Source of the DNA: Desulfuromonadales bacterium
GTDB lineage: Bacteria > Desulfobacterota > Desulfuromonadia > Desulfuromonadales > BM103
Direction: 5' to 3'
Length of the DNA stretch: 28,603 bases
Assembly (NCBI GenBank): GCA_029859485.1
Contig: JAOUDB010000004.1
Coordinates: forward strand, 1-28,603
Below the pieces are notes generated by a model. The model saw nothing but the letters and a program-made list of their open reading frames with translations. It was not told the DNA's origin and ran no database searches. The position numbers were made by a program, and so were the translations under genes. Shown here in pieces: positions 16,053 to 23,412 of this stretch; positions within the stretch are counted from its first letter, which is position 1; each line of letters opens with the position of its first letter.

Positions 16053-16490
16053 ATGAAACAGACATTGAAGCAGATATCGATATTCCTTGAAAATTCACCG
16101 GGTCGTTTATATGAAGCAACCCAGGCTCTGGGCGATGCAAACCTCAACCTGAGATCTTTGTCAATTTGCGATGTTTCTGGTTTTGGAGTGCTAAGGATTC
16201 TGATTAACGATGTCGCCAAAGCACGCAGCGTAATTATGGAAAAGCAGTTCCCGGCCCGCGTGGACGAGGTGGTTGCCGCCGAGATCAGCGACACCCCGGG
16301 CAGCCTGGCAAAAGCCCTCAAGGTGCTGATGCAAAACAAAGTCAACGTTGACTACATGTACGCTTTGGCGGGGACCTCTTCAGGGAAAGCCGTCATGGTT
16401 TTCAGCTTTAGCGACAACGACCTGGCCATAGAATTGCTGCTTGAAAACAATATAAAAATCCTCGATGCCAAAGCTTTCGGGATTCTCTAA
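16053..16490 (+). CDS. Double ACT-domain protein, copy 1
   Basis: This small cytoplasmic protein of 145 residues is made of two consecutive ACT domains, about residues 4-70 and 72-145. The first has the ligand-site loop ENSPGRLYEATQALGDANLN and the second DTPGSLAKALKVLMQNKVN. ACT domains usually bind amino acids or related ligands and control a partner enzyme. Stand-alone double-ACT proteins are commonly encoded beside iorAB and paaK-like genes. The chosen ATG (16053) lies where family similarity starts, with AAGGAAG upstream; an in-frame extension back to 15975 runs through repeat-like DNA and is rejected. A related copy is at 17533-17979. Each copy is followed directly by a ketopantoate-reductase-family gene, so the ACT protein may sense the amino acid matching the oxo acid that the dehydrogenase uses. 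Confidence 0.88.
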   Translation: MKQTLKQISIFLENSPGRLYEATQALGDANLNLRSLSICDVSGFGVLRILINDVAKARSVIMEKQFPARVDEVVAAEISDTPGSLAKALKVLMQNKVNVDYMYALAGTSSGKAVMVFSFSDNDLAIELLLENNIKILDAKAFGIL

Positions 16491-16543
16491 GAACAGTATA
16501 GCCTCTGCCTGAAGTCTGGGCTGACCACTCATGGAGGTGGTAA

Positions 16544-17488
16544 ATGATGAGTGCAACGAACTACCGTCCGAAAAAATTTGCTGTCATCGGCGCAGGGCCT
16601 GTTGGAGGAATTGTTGCAGCATTTCTCGCCAAGGCTGGGTACGAAGTCACTCTTTGTGACATTGTCCCGGGACTTCTTGCTCCAGCTCTGGATCCAGGAA
16701 TTCTCCTTGAGGGTGCAGATGACTTTCAGGCCAAGGTAACTCGCACAACAACGAGGATTGAGGATCTTCTCATCGATCCCCCTGATGTCATCTTCATCAC
16801 CGTAAAAGCAACGGCTCTCCCCCTGATTGCCTCAGCCCTGGAGGGCTTTGCCGCCGAAGGCCGCTATGTAATCAGCTGGCAAAATGGCATCGATACTGAA
16901 TTGGAACTGGCCCAACACCTTGGCAACAAGACCGTTATGCGCGGAGTCGTCAACTTTGGCTGTGTGCCTTTAAGCCCAGGGCACATCCGCTTGGCTTTTC
17001 ATCATCGCCCACATTATCTGCAGGAACTCGATCCGGAATCAAAGGAAGCAGCCATCGGCATCTGCCAAGTTCTGACTGAGTGCGGTCTTGATACCGAGCA
17101 CACCGATCAACTCACTGACAGGGTCTGGCGAAAGACGGTTCTCAACGCCTGCATGAATCCGATATGTGCCGTAACCGGCATGACTATGGTAGAAATCATC
17201 AATGACCCAATCACGTTCAACCTGGTTGATGCTCTGATCAAGGAGGGGATTGCCGTTGCTCGAACCAATGAATTTTCTCTCGGTTCAAACTATTATCCTT
17301 ACGCCATCAACTACATCAAAAATGCCGGCGCACACAAACCCTCAATGCTTCAGGATATCGAGGCAAGCCGTCGCACTGAAGTTGATTACATCAATGGCAA
17401 AATCATCAAATATGGCCTACAGGCAGGCATTCCGACCCCCTACAACAATATGATCAGAGGGCTGGTCAAGGCACTTGAACCGAAGTAA
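16544..17488 (+). CDS. Ketopantoate reductase family (PanE/ApbA-like) dehydrogenase, copy 1
   Basis: This NAD(P)-dependent oxidoreductase of 314 residues belongs to the ketopantoate reductase fold, whose members reduce 2-oxo acids to (R)-2-hydroxy acids. The N-terminal Rossmann motif is KFAVIGAGPVGGIVAAFLA. Residues matching the catalytic set of E. coli PanE are present: Asn114 in WQNGIDTE, Lys197 in WRKTVLNACMN and Glu279 in RTEVDYINGKI. PanE itself makes pantoate, but here the gene is next to an ACT protein and iorAB and is duplicated, so a catabolic role is more likely. Some D-2-hydroxyacid (D-mandelate-type) dehydrogenases belong to this family. Two tandem ATGs (16544, 16547) follow a GGAGG; either could be used. 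The substrate is open: an aryl- or branched-chain 2-oxo acid is the favoured guess. Confidence 0.85.
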   Translation: MMSATNYRPKKFAVIGAGPVGGIVAAFLAKAGYEVTLCDIVPGLLAPALDPGILLEGADDFQAKVTRTTTRIEDLLIDPPDVIFITVKATALPLIASALEGFAAEGRYVISWQNGIDTELELAQHLGNKTVMRGVVNFGCVPLSPGHIRLAFHHRPHYLQELDPESKEAAIGICQVLTECGLDTEHTDQLTDRVWRKTVLNACMNPICAVTGMTMVEIINDPITFNLVDALIKEGIAVARTNEFSLGSNYYPYAINYIKNAGAHKPSMLQDIEASRRTEVDYINGKIIKYGLQAGIPTPYNNMIRGLVKALEPK

Positions 17489-17532
17489 ACAAAACGTTCT
17501 CAAAGAATTAATTCTGAGCAAGGAAAATTGCC

Positions 17533-17979
17533 ATGAAGTTAAAACAATTATCGATTCCTCTCGAAAACTCCCCAGGTCGATTACACGATGTTACTAAGGC
17601 ACTGGGTGATGCAGGTATCAATCTTAGAGCTCACTGTATCTGCGATTCAACCCACGACTTCGGCGTACTGCGGATTCTGGTCTCTGATCTTGCCAGTGCT
17701 CGTGGTGTCATCATGGAAAGATATATCCCGGCACGTGTCGACGACGTCGTTGCCGTTGAAATTGAAGATACCCCAGGTAGCCTTGCCCGGATTCTTAACT
17801 TGTTTCTTGGGACCAAAGTCAACGTTGAGTACATGTATGCCGTCGCTGGCGCGAAACTGGAAAAAGCGGTCATGGTTTTTCATTTCAGCGCCATTGATCA
17901 GGCCATCGAAATTCTGGAGAAAAATGGCGCAAACCTTCTTGATGCTGAATCGTTCGGCATTCTGGTTGATCAAGGATAA
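17533..17979 (+). CDS. Double ACT-domain protein, copy 2
   Basis: This protein of 148 residues has two ACT domains and is paralogous to the one at 16053-16490. The ligand loops read ENSPGRLHDVTKALGDAGIN and DTPGSLARILNLFLGTKVN, so the PGRL and PGSL turns are kept while nearby residues differ (for example HCICDST against LSICDVS). These differences lie where ACT domains usually contact ligand, so the two copies may sense different molecules; that is inference. It starts 44 bases after the first dehydrogenase gene with an AAGGA ribosome site upstream, and is followed by the second dehydrogenase after 60 bases. Binding to the dehydrogenase, to IorAB or to the ligase are all possible. Confidence 0.88.
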   Translation: MKLKQLSIPLENSPGRLHDVTKALGDAGINLRAHCICDSTHDFGVLRILVSDLASARGVIMERYIPARVDDVVAVEIEDTPGSLARILNLFLGTKVNVEYMYAVAGAKLEKAVMVFHFSAIDQAIEILEKNGANLLDAESFGILVDQG

Positions 17980-18039
17980 GCCAAGATTGCTCTTCTGAAG
18001 AAGGTTTTTCCAAAGATTCAAGTCGTTAGGGAGTCTGTT

Positions 18040-18981
18040 ATGCAGGAAAGAAGCAACTACAGTCCAAAGAAATTTGCCGTCGTCGGTGCCGGACCTGTCG
18101 GTTGCATCGTTGCCGCGTTCCTTTCCCGGGGAGGCTACGAAGTCACTCTCTGCGATGTCCAAACGAGCCTTCTTGTACCGGCCCAGGATTCAGGGATCAT
18201 CCTTTCAGGAACGGATAACTTTCATGCCAAGGTGGCGAAAACCAAGACCCGGATTGATGAGCTTGCCGAGGACCCTCCCGATGTCGTAATCGTCACGGCA
18301 AAAGCGACAGCTCTGCCTATAATTACATCAGCCCTGGAAGGCTTTATTAACGAAGGTCGCTATGTTGTCAGTTGGCAGAACGGTATCGACACCGAGCTCG
18401 TCCTGGCCGAGCGGCTTGGGGAAAAACAGGTAATGCGCGCGGTAGTCAACTACGGTTGCATTCTCGAAGCACCGGCAAAGGTGAAGATGGTATTCCACCA
18501 TCGTCCCCATTACCTGCAAGAGTTGCATGCAGACTCAAAAGAAGCCGCAGTGGGAATTTGTCGTGTTCTGTCCGAGTGCGGCCTTGATACGGGCCACACC
18601 AACCAGATCCGCAATATGGTCTGGAGCAAGACAGTCAATAACTCCTGCATGAATGCGGTCTGCGCCGTTACCGGCAAGACCATGTTCGAAGTCATCAACG
18701 ACCCGATTGTCTCTGGCCTGGTCAACGCTTTATTGAAAGAAGGGGTTAAGGTGGCCCGGGCCAATGAGCTGATGCTGGGGCCGGATTACTACCTCGATTG
18801 CCTCTCCTACATCAAGGATGCAGGACACCACAAACCGTCCATGTTGCAGGATATTGAAGCAAAGCGGCAAACTGAAATAGATTATATCAACGGCAAGATT
18901 ATTGAATATGGAGAACGAGCGGGGGTGCTGACGCCCTACAACAAGACTTTGCACAGCTTGGTCAAGGCGCTTGAAACCTAG
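18040..18981 (+). CDS. Ketopantoate reductase family (PanE/ApbA-like) dehydrogenase, copy 2
   Basis: This paralogue of the enzyme at 16544-17488, 313 residues, has the same architecture: Rossmann motif KFAVVGAGPVGCIVAAFLS and the catalytic residues Asn114 (WQNGIDTE), Lys197 (WSKTVNNSCMN) and Glu279 (QTEIDYINGKI) at identical positions. Both copies therefore look active. Differences concentrate in the middle of the chain (residues about 138-150, FGCVPLSPGHIR against YGCILEAPAKVK) and after the catalytic Lys, which could change the acid they accept. It is the last gene before a 321-base gap and the transporter operon. Possible roles are reduction of an oxo acid to the hydroxy acid needed by the dehydratase-family protein, or oxidation of an imported 2-hydroxy acid to the substrate of IorAB. 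Confidence 0.85.
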   Translation: MQERSNYSPKKFAVVGAGPVGCIVAAFLSRGGYEVTLCDVQTSLLVPAQDSGIILSGTDNFHAKVAKTKTRIDELAEDPPDVVIVTAKATALPIITSALEGFINEGRYVVSWQNGIDTELVLAERLGEKQVMRAVVNYGCILEAPAKVKMVFHHRPHYLQELHADSKEAAVGICRVLSECGLDTGHTNQIRNMVWSKTVNNSCMNAVCAVTGKTMFEVINDPIVSGLVNALLKEGVKVARANELMLGPDYYLDCLSYIKDAGHHKPSMLQDIEAKRQTEIDYINGKIIEYGERAGVLTPYNKTLHSLVKALET

Positions 18982-19002
18982 ATTCGCTGTATCCTTAAGC
19001 TA

Positions 19003-19021
19003 TAGCAGGACTTGTCTGCTA
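19003..19021 (+). terminator. Weak hairpin after the second dehydrogenase gene
   Basis: TAGCAG and CTGCTA arms enclose a seven-base loop, about 20 bases after the stop codon at 18981. There is no T-run behind it, so it is at best a weak terminator or an RNA-stabilising hairpin at the end of the ACT/dehydrogenase transcript. Confidence 0.3.
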
Positions 19022-19178
19022 GCCAGTGAAACAATTTTCGTGGTTCGTGTACCTAGCCTCCACGATTAATAGAACATTATTATACTTACCGTAACCTAAC
19101 AAGGCAGTGGGTATAGAAGTAAATGTTTTTAATGGTTAAACTGGTTATAACGTTGTTATTTTTTAACTAAAGACTTTC

Positions 19179-19207
19179 TTGACCGGCAAGTTTTGCAACG
19201 TTATTCT
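19179..19207 (+). promoter_or_regulatory. Candidate sigma70-type promoter of the TRAP operon
   Basis: TTGACC (19179-19184) and TATTCT (19202-19207) match five and four of six consensus bases with the ideal 17-base spacer. Transcription would begin near 19214, giving a leader of about 90 bases. An AGGAGG (19291-19296) six bases before the ATG gives strong translation of dctP. Confidence 0.5.
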
Positions 19208-19302
19208 GTGTTGGTTCAATTCGTTGGCGTTCGCTTCATTGAAAACGAAAAAATTCGCGTCAAATGGATGGCGCAGGTTAACCCCCTACTAGGAGGTATG
19301 AA

Positions 19303-20352
19303 ATGAAGAAGATCCTTGTCGTGTTTCCCGTGCTTGCCCTGCTGATTGTCAGTTTGCTGACCAGCCCCCTGCTTGCGGCCGAGAAGAAAAAAGATCCGCT
19401 TGCAAACTGGAAGACCAAGTTCGACTTTTCGAAGGCCGAGTACACTTACATCTTGTCGAACATTTCTCATCCTGTTATCCAAGGGGTTGCGAACGGTTAC
19501 AACTTTCGCGACGCTCTCTGGGAAAAATCTAACGGTCGTATCTATGTAGACTACCGCCCTTTGGCCCAACTTGGCGGTGAGAAGGACGTCATAGCCAAGC
19601 TGAGGATTGGCGCGGTTCAGGGGATGCTGTCTTCTTCAGTTGCCTCGGCCAATATTGCCGACAAACTTGGCATCGTCAACCTGCCTTATGTAGTCGACAC
19701 CTATGACAAGCTCGACCAGTTCCGCAGCGATCCGGAACTCTGGGGCCCATATAGCAACTCCGCGCAGTCCGCCGGTCTGATGGTTGCTGACATCGTCAAT
19801 TACGGCCAATACGGCTGGGCCACCACAACTCCGGTGCGCACCATTGAAGAAGCAAAAACTGTTAACTTCCGCATCGCTGAAGCTCCTGTCAACATCGATG
19901 TTTACAATGCATGGGAAACCAAGTTTACCGTCATGCCTTGGCCAGACGTTCCACAGGCACTGCAGACCGGTGTCATCAACGGTCTCGACCATACGGCGAT
20001 CGTCTGCAATATCACCAAAAAGTTCACCATCGCCAAATACTTCACCGAACTCAACTATGCCCAAGGCCTTTTCGTCCACCTGGTCAACAAGCGCTGGTTC
20101 AACAAACTGCCGGCAGACCTGCAAAAAGTCTTCATTGAAGTTCTCGAAGAGGAAAGCGTAAAAACCCGCGCGCTGACCAGAGAGCAGCATGATGCACAGA
20201 TCGCCAAGGCCAAGGAAGCCGGTGTAGAATTCATCCAGATCTCAGACGCCGACAAGGCCACCCTTGTAAAGATGGCAGAGCCTGTTTATGCCTCCTGGGG
20301 AGAGAAAATAGGACTGGACTATCTGAACAAAGTCCGCGCCACGCTCAAGTAG
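19303..20352 (+). CDS. dctP: TRAP transporter periplasmic solute-binding protein (DctP family)
   Basis: This periplasmic binding protein of 349 residues captures an organic acid for the DctQM membrane carrier. The first 25-27 residues form a clear signal peptide: basic MKK, then a hydrophobic run, with likely cleavage after LLAA. The mature part has the DctP-family pattern, including the Arg in VNFRIAEAPVN (Arg190 of the precursor), which in this family usually binds the substrate carboxylate, and the conserved WPDVPQALQTGVINGLDHT segment. It has a strong ribosome site and its own candidate promoter. An intrinsic terminator follows it, so much more binding protein than carrier can be made. 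The substrate is unknown; the pathway suggests a 2-oxo, 2-hydroxy or aryl/branched carboxylic acid. Confidence 0.93.
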   Translation: MKKILVVFPVLALLIVSLLTSPLLAAEKKKDPLANWKTKFDFSKAEYTYILSNISHPVIQGVANGYNFRDALWEKSNGRIYVDYRPLAQLGGEKDVIAKLRIGAVQGMLSSSVASANIADKLGIVNLPYVVDTYDKLDQFRSDPELWGPYSNSAQSAGLMVADIVNYGQYGWATTTPVRTIEEAKTVNFRIAEAPVNIDVYNAWETKFTVMPWPDVPQALQTGVINGLDHTAIVCNITKKFTIAKYFTELNYAQGLFVHLVNKRWFNKLPADLQKVFIEVLEEESVKTRALTREQHDAQIAKAKEAGVEFIQISDADKATLVKMAEPVYASWGEKIGLDYLNKVRATLK

Positions 20353-20387
20353 TCATTAACCTTGGGTCTTTCCTGTTCTTTAATGGA

Positions 20388-20417
20388 GCCGGGGAGCTCT
20401 GCTCCCCGGCTTTTATT
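20388..20417 (+). terminator. Intrinsic terminator (attenuator) between dctP and dctQ
   Basis: A perfect ten-base-pair GC-rich stem (GCCGGGGAGC / GCTCCCCGGC) with a three-base TCT loop is followed by TTTTATT. It lies 35 bases after the dctP stop and 15 bases before the dctQ start, inside the operon. Partial read-through would leave less dctQM than dctP message. Confidence 0.85.
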
Positions 20418-20432
20418 ATTCTGGACAATATA

Positions 20433-20930
20433 GTGTTAAAAAAAACGGTTCGAAAAATTGATCGAGTATTCACCGCCTTCGAAGATTGGTCTCTTTTCCT
20501 TTCGGTCTGTATCGCCCTGACAGTCGCCATGGCCAATGTCCTGCTACGTAAATTGACCAATGATGTCAATCTCTATTGGTCTGACGAAGTTGTCCGCAAA
20601 ACGATCTATTTCTCGACTTACGTCGGCTGCATTGTTGCCGTTCGTGGGCGTTCATTGATTCGAATCGATGCCTTACCGCAAATGATCCCCGGTTTGAAAA
20701 AACCCCTGGCATTGTTTGCCCACGTGGTCACTCTGGTTTTTGCGGGAGCAATGGTCTACCTCGGCTGGACGATGACGGTCATGATGTATGAGGATCAATA
20801 CGCACGAACCGCCAGCCTGCAGATTCCAGAATGGATTTTCTATGCAGTGTTGCCAGTGATGGGCGCCATGATGTTTTTTCGGACCCTGATTATCATGGTC
20901 GAAGACTTGAAGGAGGGGGCTGTCGGCTGA
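20433..20930 (+). CDS. dctQ: TRAP transporter small permease (DctQ family)
   Basis: This small membrane subunit of 165 residues is required with DctM for sodium-driven organic acid uptake. Four hydrophobic segments are visible: about residues 25-45 (WSLFLSVCIALTVAMANVLL), 53-70, 88-112 and 130-152. The pattern RKLTNDVNLYWSDEVVRKT between the first two is typical of DctQ. The apparent start is GTG at 20433, only 15 bases after the terminator T-run, with no good ribosome site. Translation is therefore probably weak or coupled to read-through. A later in-frame start is possible but would shorten the cytoplasmic N terminus. It follows dctP and precedes dctM by 42 bases. Confidence 0.88.
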   Translation: MLKKTVRKIDRVFTAFEDWSLFLSVCIALTVAMANVLLRKLTNDVNLYWSDEVVRKTIYFSTYVGCIVAVRGRSLIRIDALPQMIPGLKKPLALFAHVVTLVFAGAMVYLGWTMTVMMYEDQYARTASLQIPEWIFYAVLPVMGAMMFFRTLIIMVEDLKEGAVG

Positions 20931-20972
20931 AGTGGGGGCCATATTGATCCCGCCTGAGTTATACGGACACTT

Positions 20973-22259
20973 ATGGATACCAACTACCTGATCATCTTAG
21001 TGCTTCTCCTTGGACTGCTTGCCTCGACTGTGCCAGTCTTCATGGCGCTCTTCTTTACCGGATCTGTCGGCCTGGTCTTCATGATCGGCATCGACCCACA
21101 GATTGTTATTGAAGTCCTCTACCGCAGCATGGATAAATTTGCCCTGGTCGTGGTGCTCTTCTTTATCCTCTGCGGCAACATCATGACCACCGGCTCAATT
21201 GTACAAAAGCTGATCAAAACCGCCAATGTCCTGGTCGGCTTTTTGCCGGGTGGACTGGCAATGGCTGGCGTATTGGCCTGCGGCTTCTTCGGCGCTATTT
21301 CTGGGTCAACGGTCGCCACCGTGGTCGCGATCGGAGGCTTCATGATCCCGGCACTGATTGAAAATGGCTATGATGAAAAGTTTTCAGTCGGCATCATGAC
21401 CACCGCTCCCAACCTAGGCATAATCATCCCTCCATCGATAGCGATGATTCTCTATGCCATGGTCAGCAACGACCCGATTGAAGCCCTGTTTCTGACCGGC
21501 TTTATCCCTGGGATAATGATCATGGCAGCGATGAGCTTGTACGCCTATTTTTATTGTAAGCGGAGAAACTACAAAACGCTGGATCGGCCGAGTTTCAAGG
21601 AAATAATCGCTGTTCTTAAAGAGAGTTTCTGGGCTCTTTGTCTCCCTCTGCTGATTTTCGGCGGGATCTACTCAGGAATGTTCACCGCCAACGAAGCGGC
21701 GGTAGTCGCTTGTTTCTATGCCTTCTTTGTTGAATTATTCATCCACAAAGACATGAAGATTAAGGATGTCAAGCAGGTCATCGTCAGCTCATCTGTCACC
21801 TCGGCAACCTTATTGATAATCGTTGCTGGGGCTTCGGTGTTTGGCGAATACCTCACCTTTGAACAGTTACCGGACAAAATCGCCAATGCCGTAGTCAGCC
21901 AGATATCATCTCCGTGGGTTTTCCTGCTGGCAGTCAACATTATGTTGCTGATAGTCGGCATGTTTATGGATATCATTTCTGCAACTCTGATACTGACCCC
22001 GATATTCTTGCCGCTGCTTTCCTCGTTCGGTATTGACACGATGCATTTCGGTCTGCTGATGACGATAAATTTGGGGATCGGTTACTGCACTCCACCTCTA
22101 GGTGTCAGTCTCTACATCTCTGGAGCTGCGGTTGACCGCAATTTGGTTTACGTTTCCAAGGCGGTTATGCCATTTATCTTAATTCAGATCGCGATCCTGT
22201 TGATCCTGACCTACTGGGCTGACCTTGTCCTTTTCTTACCGCGCTTGGTTTACGGCTGA
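20973..22259 (+). CDS. dctM: TRAP transporter large permease (DctM family)
   Basis: This large membrane subunit of the TRAP carrier has 428 residues, the usual length for DctM, with about twelve hydrophobic segments along the whole chain. Family-typical stretches include FFGAISGSTVATVVAIGG, APNLGIIIPPSIAMILYA and, near the C terminus, LLMTINLGIGYCTPPLGV. These two pseudo-repeated regions form the substrate and sodium sites in characterised members. It begins with MDTNYLIILVLLLGLL, so the first membrane segment starts almost at once. The ribosome site is poor. It acts with the preceding DctQ and binding protein DctP. Downstream, the UspA gene follows after 32 bases and is probably on the same transcript. 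Confidence 0.93.
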   Translation: MDTNYLIILVLLLGLLASTVPVFMALFFTGSVGLVFMIGIDPQIVIEVLYRSMDKFALVVVLFFILCGNIMTTGSIVQKLIKTANVLVGFLPGGLAMAGVLACGFFGAISGSTVATVVAIGGFMIPALIENGYDEKFSVGIMTTAPNLGIIIPPSIAMILYAMVSNDPIEALFLTGFIPGIMIMAAMSLYAYFYCKRRNYKTLDRPSFKEIIAVLKESFWALCLPLLIFGGIYSGMFTANEAAVVACFYAFFVELFIHKDMKIKDVKQVIVSSSVTSATLLIIVAGASVFGEYLTFEQLPDKIANAVVSQISSPWVFLLAVNIMLLIVGMFMDIISATLILTPIFLPLLSSFGIDTMHFGLLMTINLGIGYCTPPLGVSLYISGAAVDRNLVYVSKAVMPFILIQIAILLILTYWADLVLFLPRLVYG

Positions 22260-22291
22260 TTGCTACACCACCGAGGATTAAGGAGTTTGGT

Positions 22292-22717
22292 ATGACCCCA
22301 AGAGTATTGATTCCTATCGACGAATCGCAAACAGCACAAAAGACGATTCAAGCCGTCATTGCCAACCAGGAACTGGTACCGCGAGAAATTTTGCTTGTCC
22401 ATGTTGTTGATGTCCACTTGGTCCAGCGCCTCGTCCCTGATATCCAGAAAAACATGGTCTACGATGCTGCTAAAAAATCGGGCAAACGCATACTTGAAAA
22501 ACTTGCCAAGCCTCTTCAGGATGCCGGCTTTGAACCGACCTTACTCCTCGAGTTGGGCACCCCTGGCATAGAGATCCAGAAAGTTGTCGAGGAGCAGAAC
22601 GTTCAACTGGTTATCATCGGTCGTCATCCCGGCGGCGGCGGACTCCGTGACATCATGTTCGGATCTGTGGCAAAATACATAATTGATGCAGTCAAGTGCC
22701 CTGTCCTGCTCTTCTAA
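22292..22717 (+). CDS. Universal stress protein (UspA family), TRAP-associated
   Basis: This cytoplasmic UspA-fold protein of 141 residues begins MTPRVLIPIDESQTAQKTIQ and ends IDAVKCPVLLF, both typical. The nucleotide-binding motif G-2X-G-9X-G-S is seen in GRHPGGGGLRDIMFGSVA, so it probably binds ATP. UspA genes often sit at the end of TRAP operons; TeaD of the ectoine carrier is the known example, an ATP-binding regulator of transport. By analogy this one may tune DctQM activity to energy state, which is inference. AAGGAG lies seven bases before its ATG. It is followed 27 bases later by the transglutaminase-like gene. Confidence 0.9.
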   Translation: MTPRVLIPIDESQTAQKTIQAVIANQELVPREILLVHVVDVHLVQRLVPDIQKNMVYDAAKKSGKRILEKLAKPLQDAGFEPTLLLELGTPGIEIQKVVEEQNVQLVIIGRHPGGGGLRDIMFGSVAKYIIDAVKCPVLLF

Positions 22718-22744
22718 ACTCCACAAGCAAAGGTTCGGTATTTC

Positions 22745-23398
22745 ATGAATGTACAGTTTCTGCAAAGTGCTGATTTCATCGACAGCGCTGCTGTCAATAT
22801 AAGGACTTTTGCGGAAGAAACGGTCCGTGACCTTCGGTCACAGCACGAAAAAGCCATCGCTCTTTATTACCGGGTGCGTGATGACATTCGTTATACTCCC
22901 TACCTTGACTTTAGCGACCCGGAGATGTATCGAGCCAGCAGTGTATTACGCAGTGGTTACGGCTTTTGCATTTCCAAGGCCTCACTTCTGGCGGCCTGCG
23001 GTCGGGCACTGGGAATTCCATCACGGATTGGCTTTGCCGACGTCAACAACCATCTCAACACCCCCCGTTTACGTGAAATGAATGGTGGCGACTTGATGCG
23101 CTGGCACGCTTTCACAGAATTCTATCTGCAGGGGATATGGGTCAAATCAACCCCGGCTTTCAATCTCGAGCTCTGCACCAGGTTTCGCGTCAAGCCATTG
23201 GAATTCAACGGTCGGGATGATTCGATCTTCCACCCTTTCGATGCGGACCAGCGCAAGCACATGGAATACGTCTATGAGCGCGGTTCCTTTGCCGATGTCC
23301 CCTTTGCAGCCATTACAGCCACTTATAAGAAGTACAGTCCCAAGCTACTAGACAATAACAGTGAAGGCGATTTCGGTGCCGATGCGCAGTTCACATAG
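22745..23398 (+). CDS. Transglutaminase-like cysteine-fold protein next to AOR
   Basis: This protein of 217 residues has the transglutaminase/cysteine protease core: Cys75 in SGYGFCISKASLLAACGRAL, preceded by the usual helix-entry glycine, and His121 in WHAFTEFYLQG. The third residue is unusual: where many members have VDPT after the His strand, this one has VKSTPAFN, so the expected Asp seems replaced. It may use another residue, such as the Asn, or the fold may have changed role. No signal peptide is visible, so it is probably cytoplasmic. It lies 14 bases upstream of the AOR gene and is likely co-translated with it. A role in processing or maturing the AOR, possibly its Gly-Gly tail, is a tempting guess from position alone. 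I do not know the function. Confidence 0.75.
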   Translation: MNVQFLQSADFIDSAAVNIRTFAEETVRDLRSQHEKAIALYYRVRDDIRYTPYLDFSDPEMYRASSVLRSGYGFCISKASLLAACGRALGIPSRIGFADVNNHLNTPRLREMNGGDLMRWHAFTEFYLQGIWVKSTPAFNLELCTRFRVKPLEFNGRDDSIFHPFDADQRKHMEYVYERGSFADVPFAAITATYKKYSPKLLDNNSEGDFGADAQFT

Positions 23399-23412
23399 AT
23401 TACGAGGAGCCC

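Larger units (their letters stand above)
16053..18981 (+). repeat. Tandem duplication of the ACT / ketopantoate-reductase-like gene pair
   Basis: Unit 1 is 16053-17488 and unit 2 is 17533-18981, in the same gene order and almost the same spacing. Proteins of the two units are clearly homologous along their full length; by eye well over half of aligned residues agree, for example 24 of the 30 residues from NYxPKKFAV to GYEV. The divergence shows an old duplication with both copies kept open, which points to separate substrates or regulation. Confidence 0.85.
18982..19302. other. Intergenic region upstream of the TRAP transporter
   Basis: This 321-base AT-rich stretch has no credible gene. Near its start is a hairpin-forming repeat (19003-19021); CGTGG (19039-19043) and CCACG (19060-19064) could pair across a 16-base gap. 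Two GGTTA repeats at 19134 and 19143 and an inverted TAACC at 19092 lie upstream of the dctP promoter and might be activator sites. Confidence 0.6.

Noticed and set aside
16544..18981. Annotating both reductase-like genes as panE for pantothenate synthesis
   Set aside because: Catalytic residues fit, but two copies among catabolic genes, with no panB/panC nearby, make biosynthesis unlikely.
19636..20190. Open frame of 184 codons on the minus strand inside dctP
   Set aside because: Antisense shadow; dctP has a signal peptide and family motifs on the other strand.
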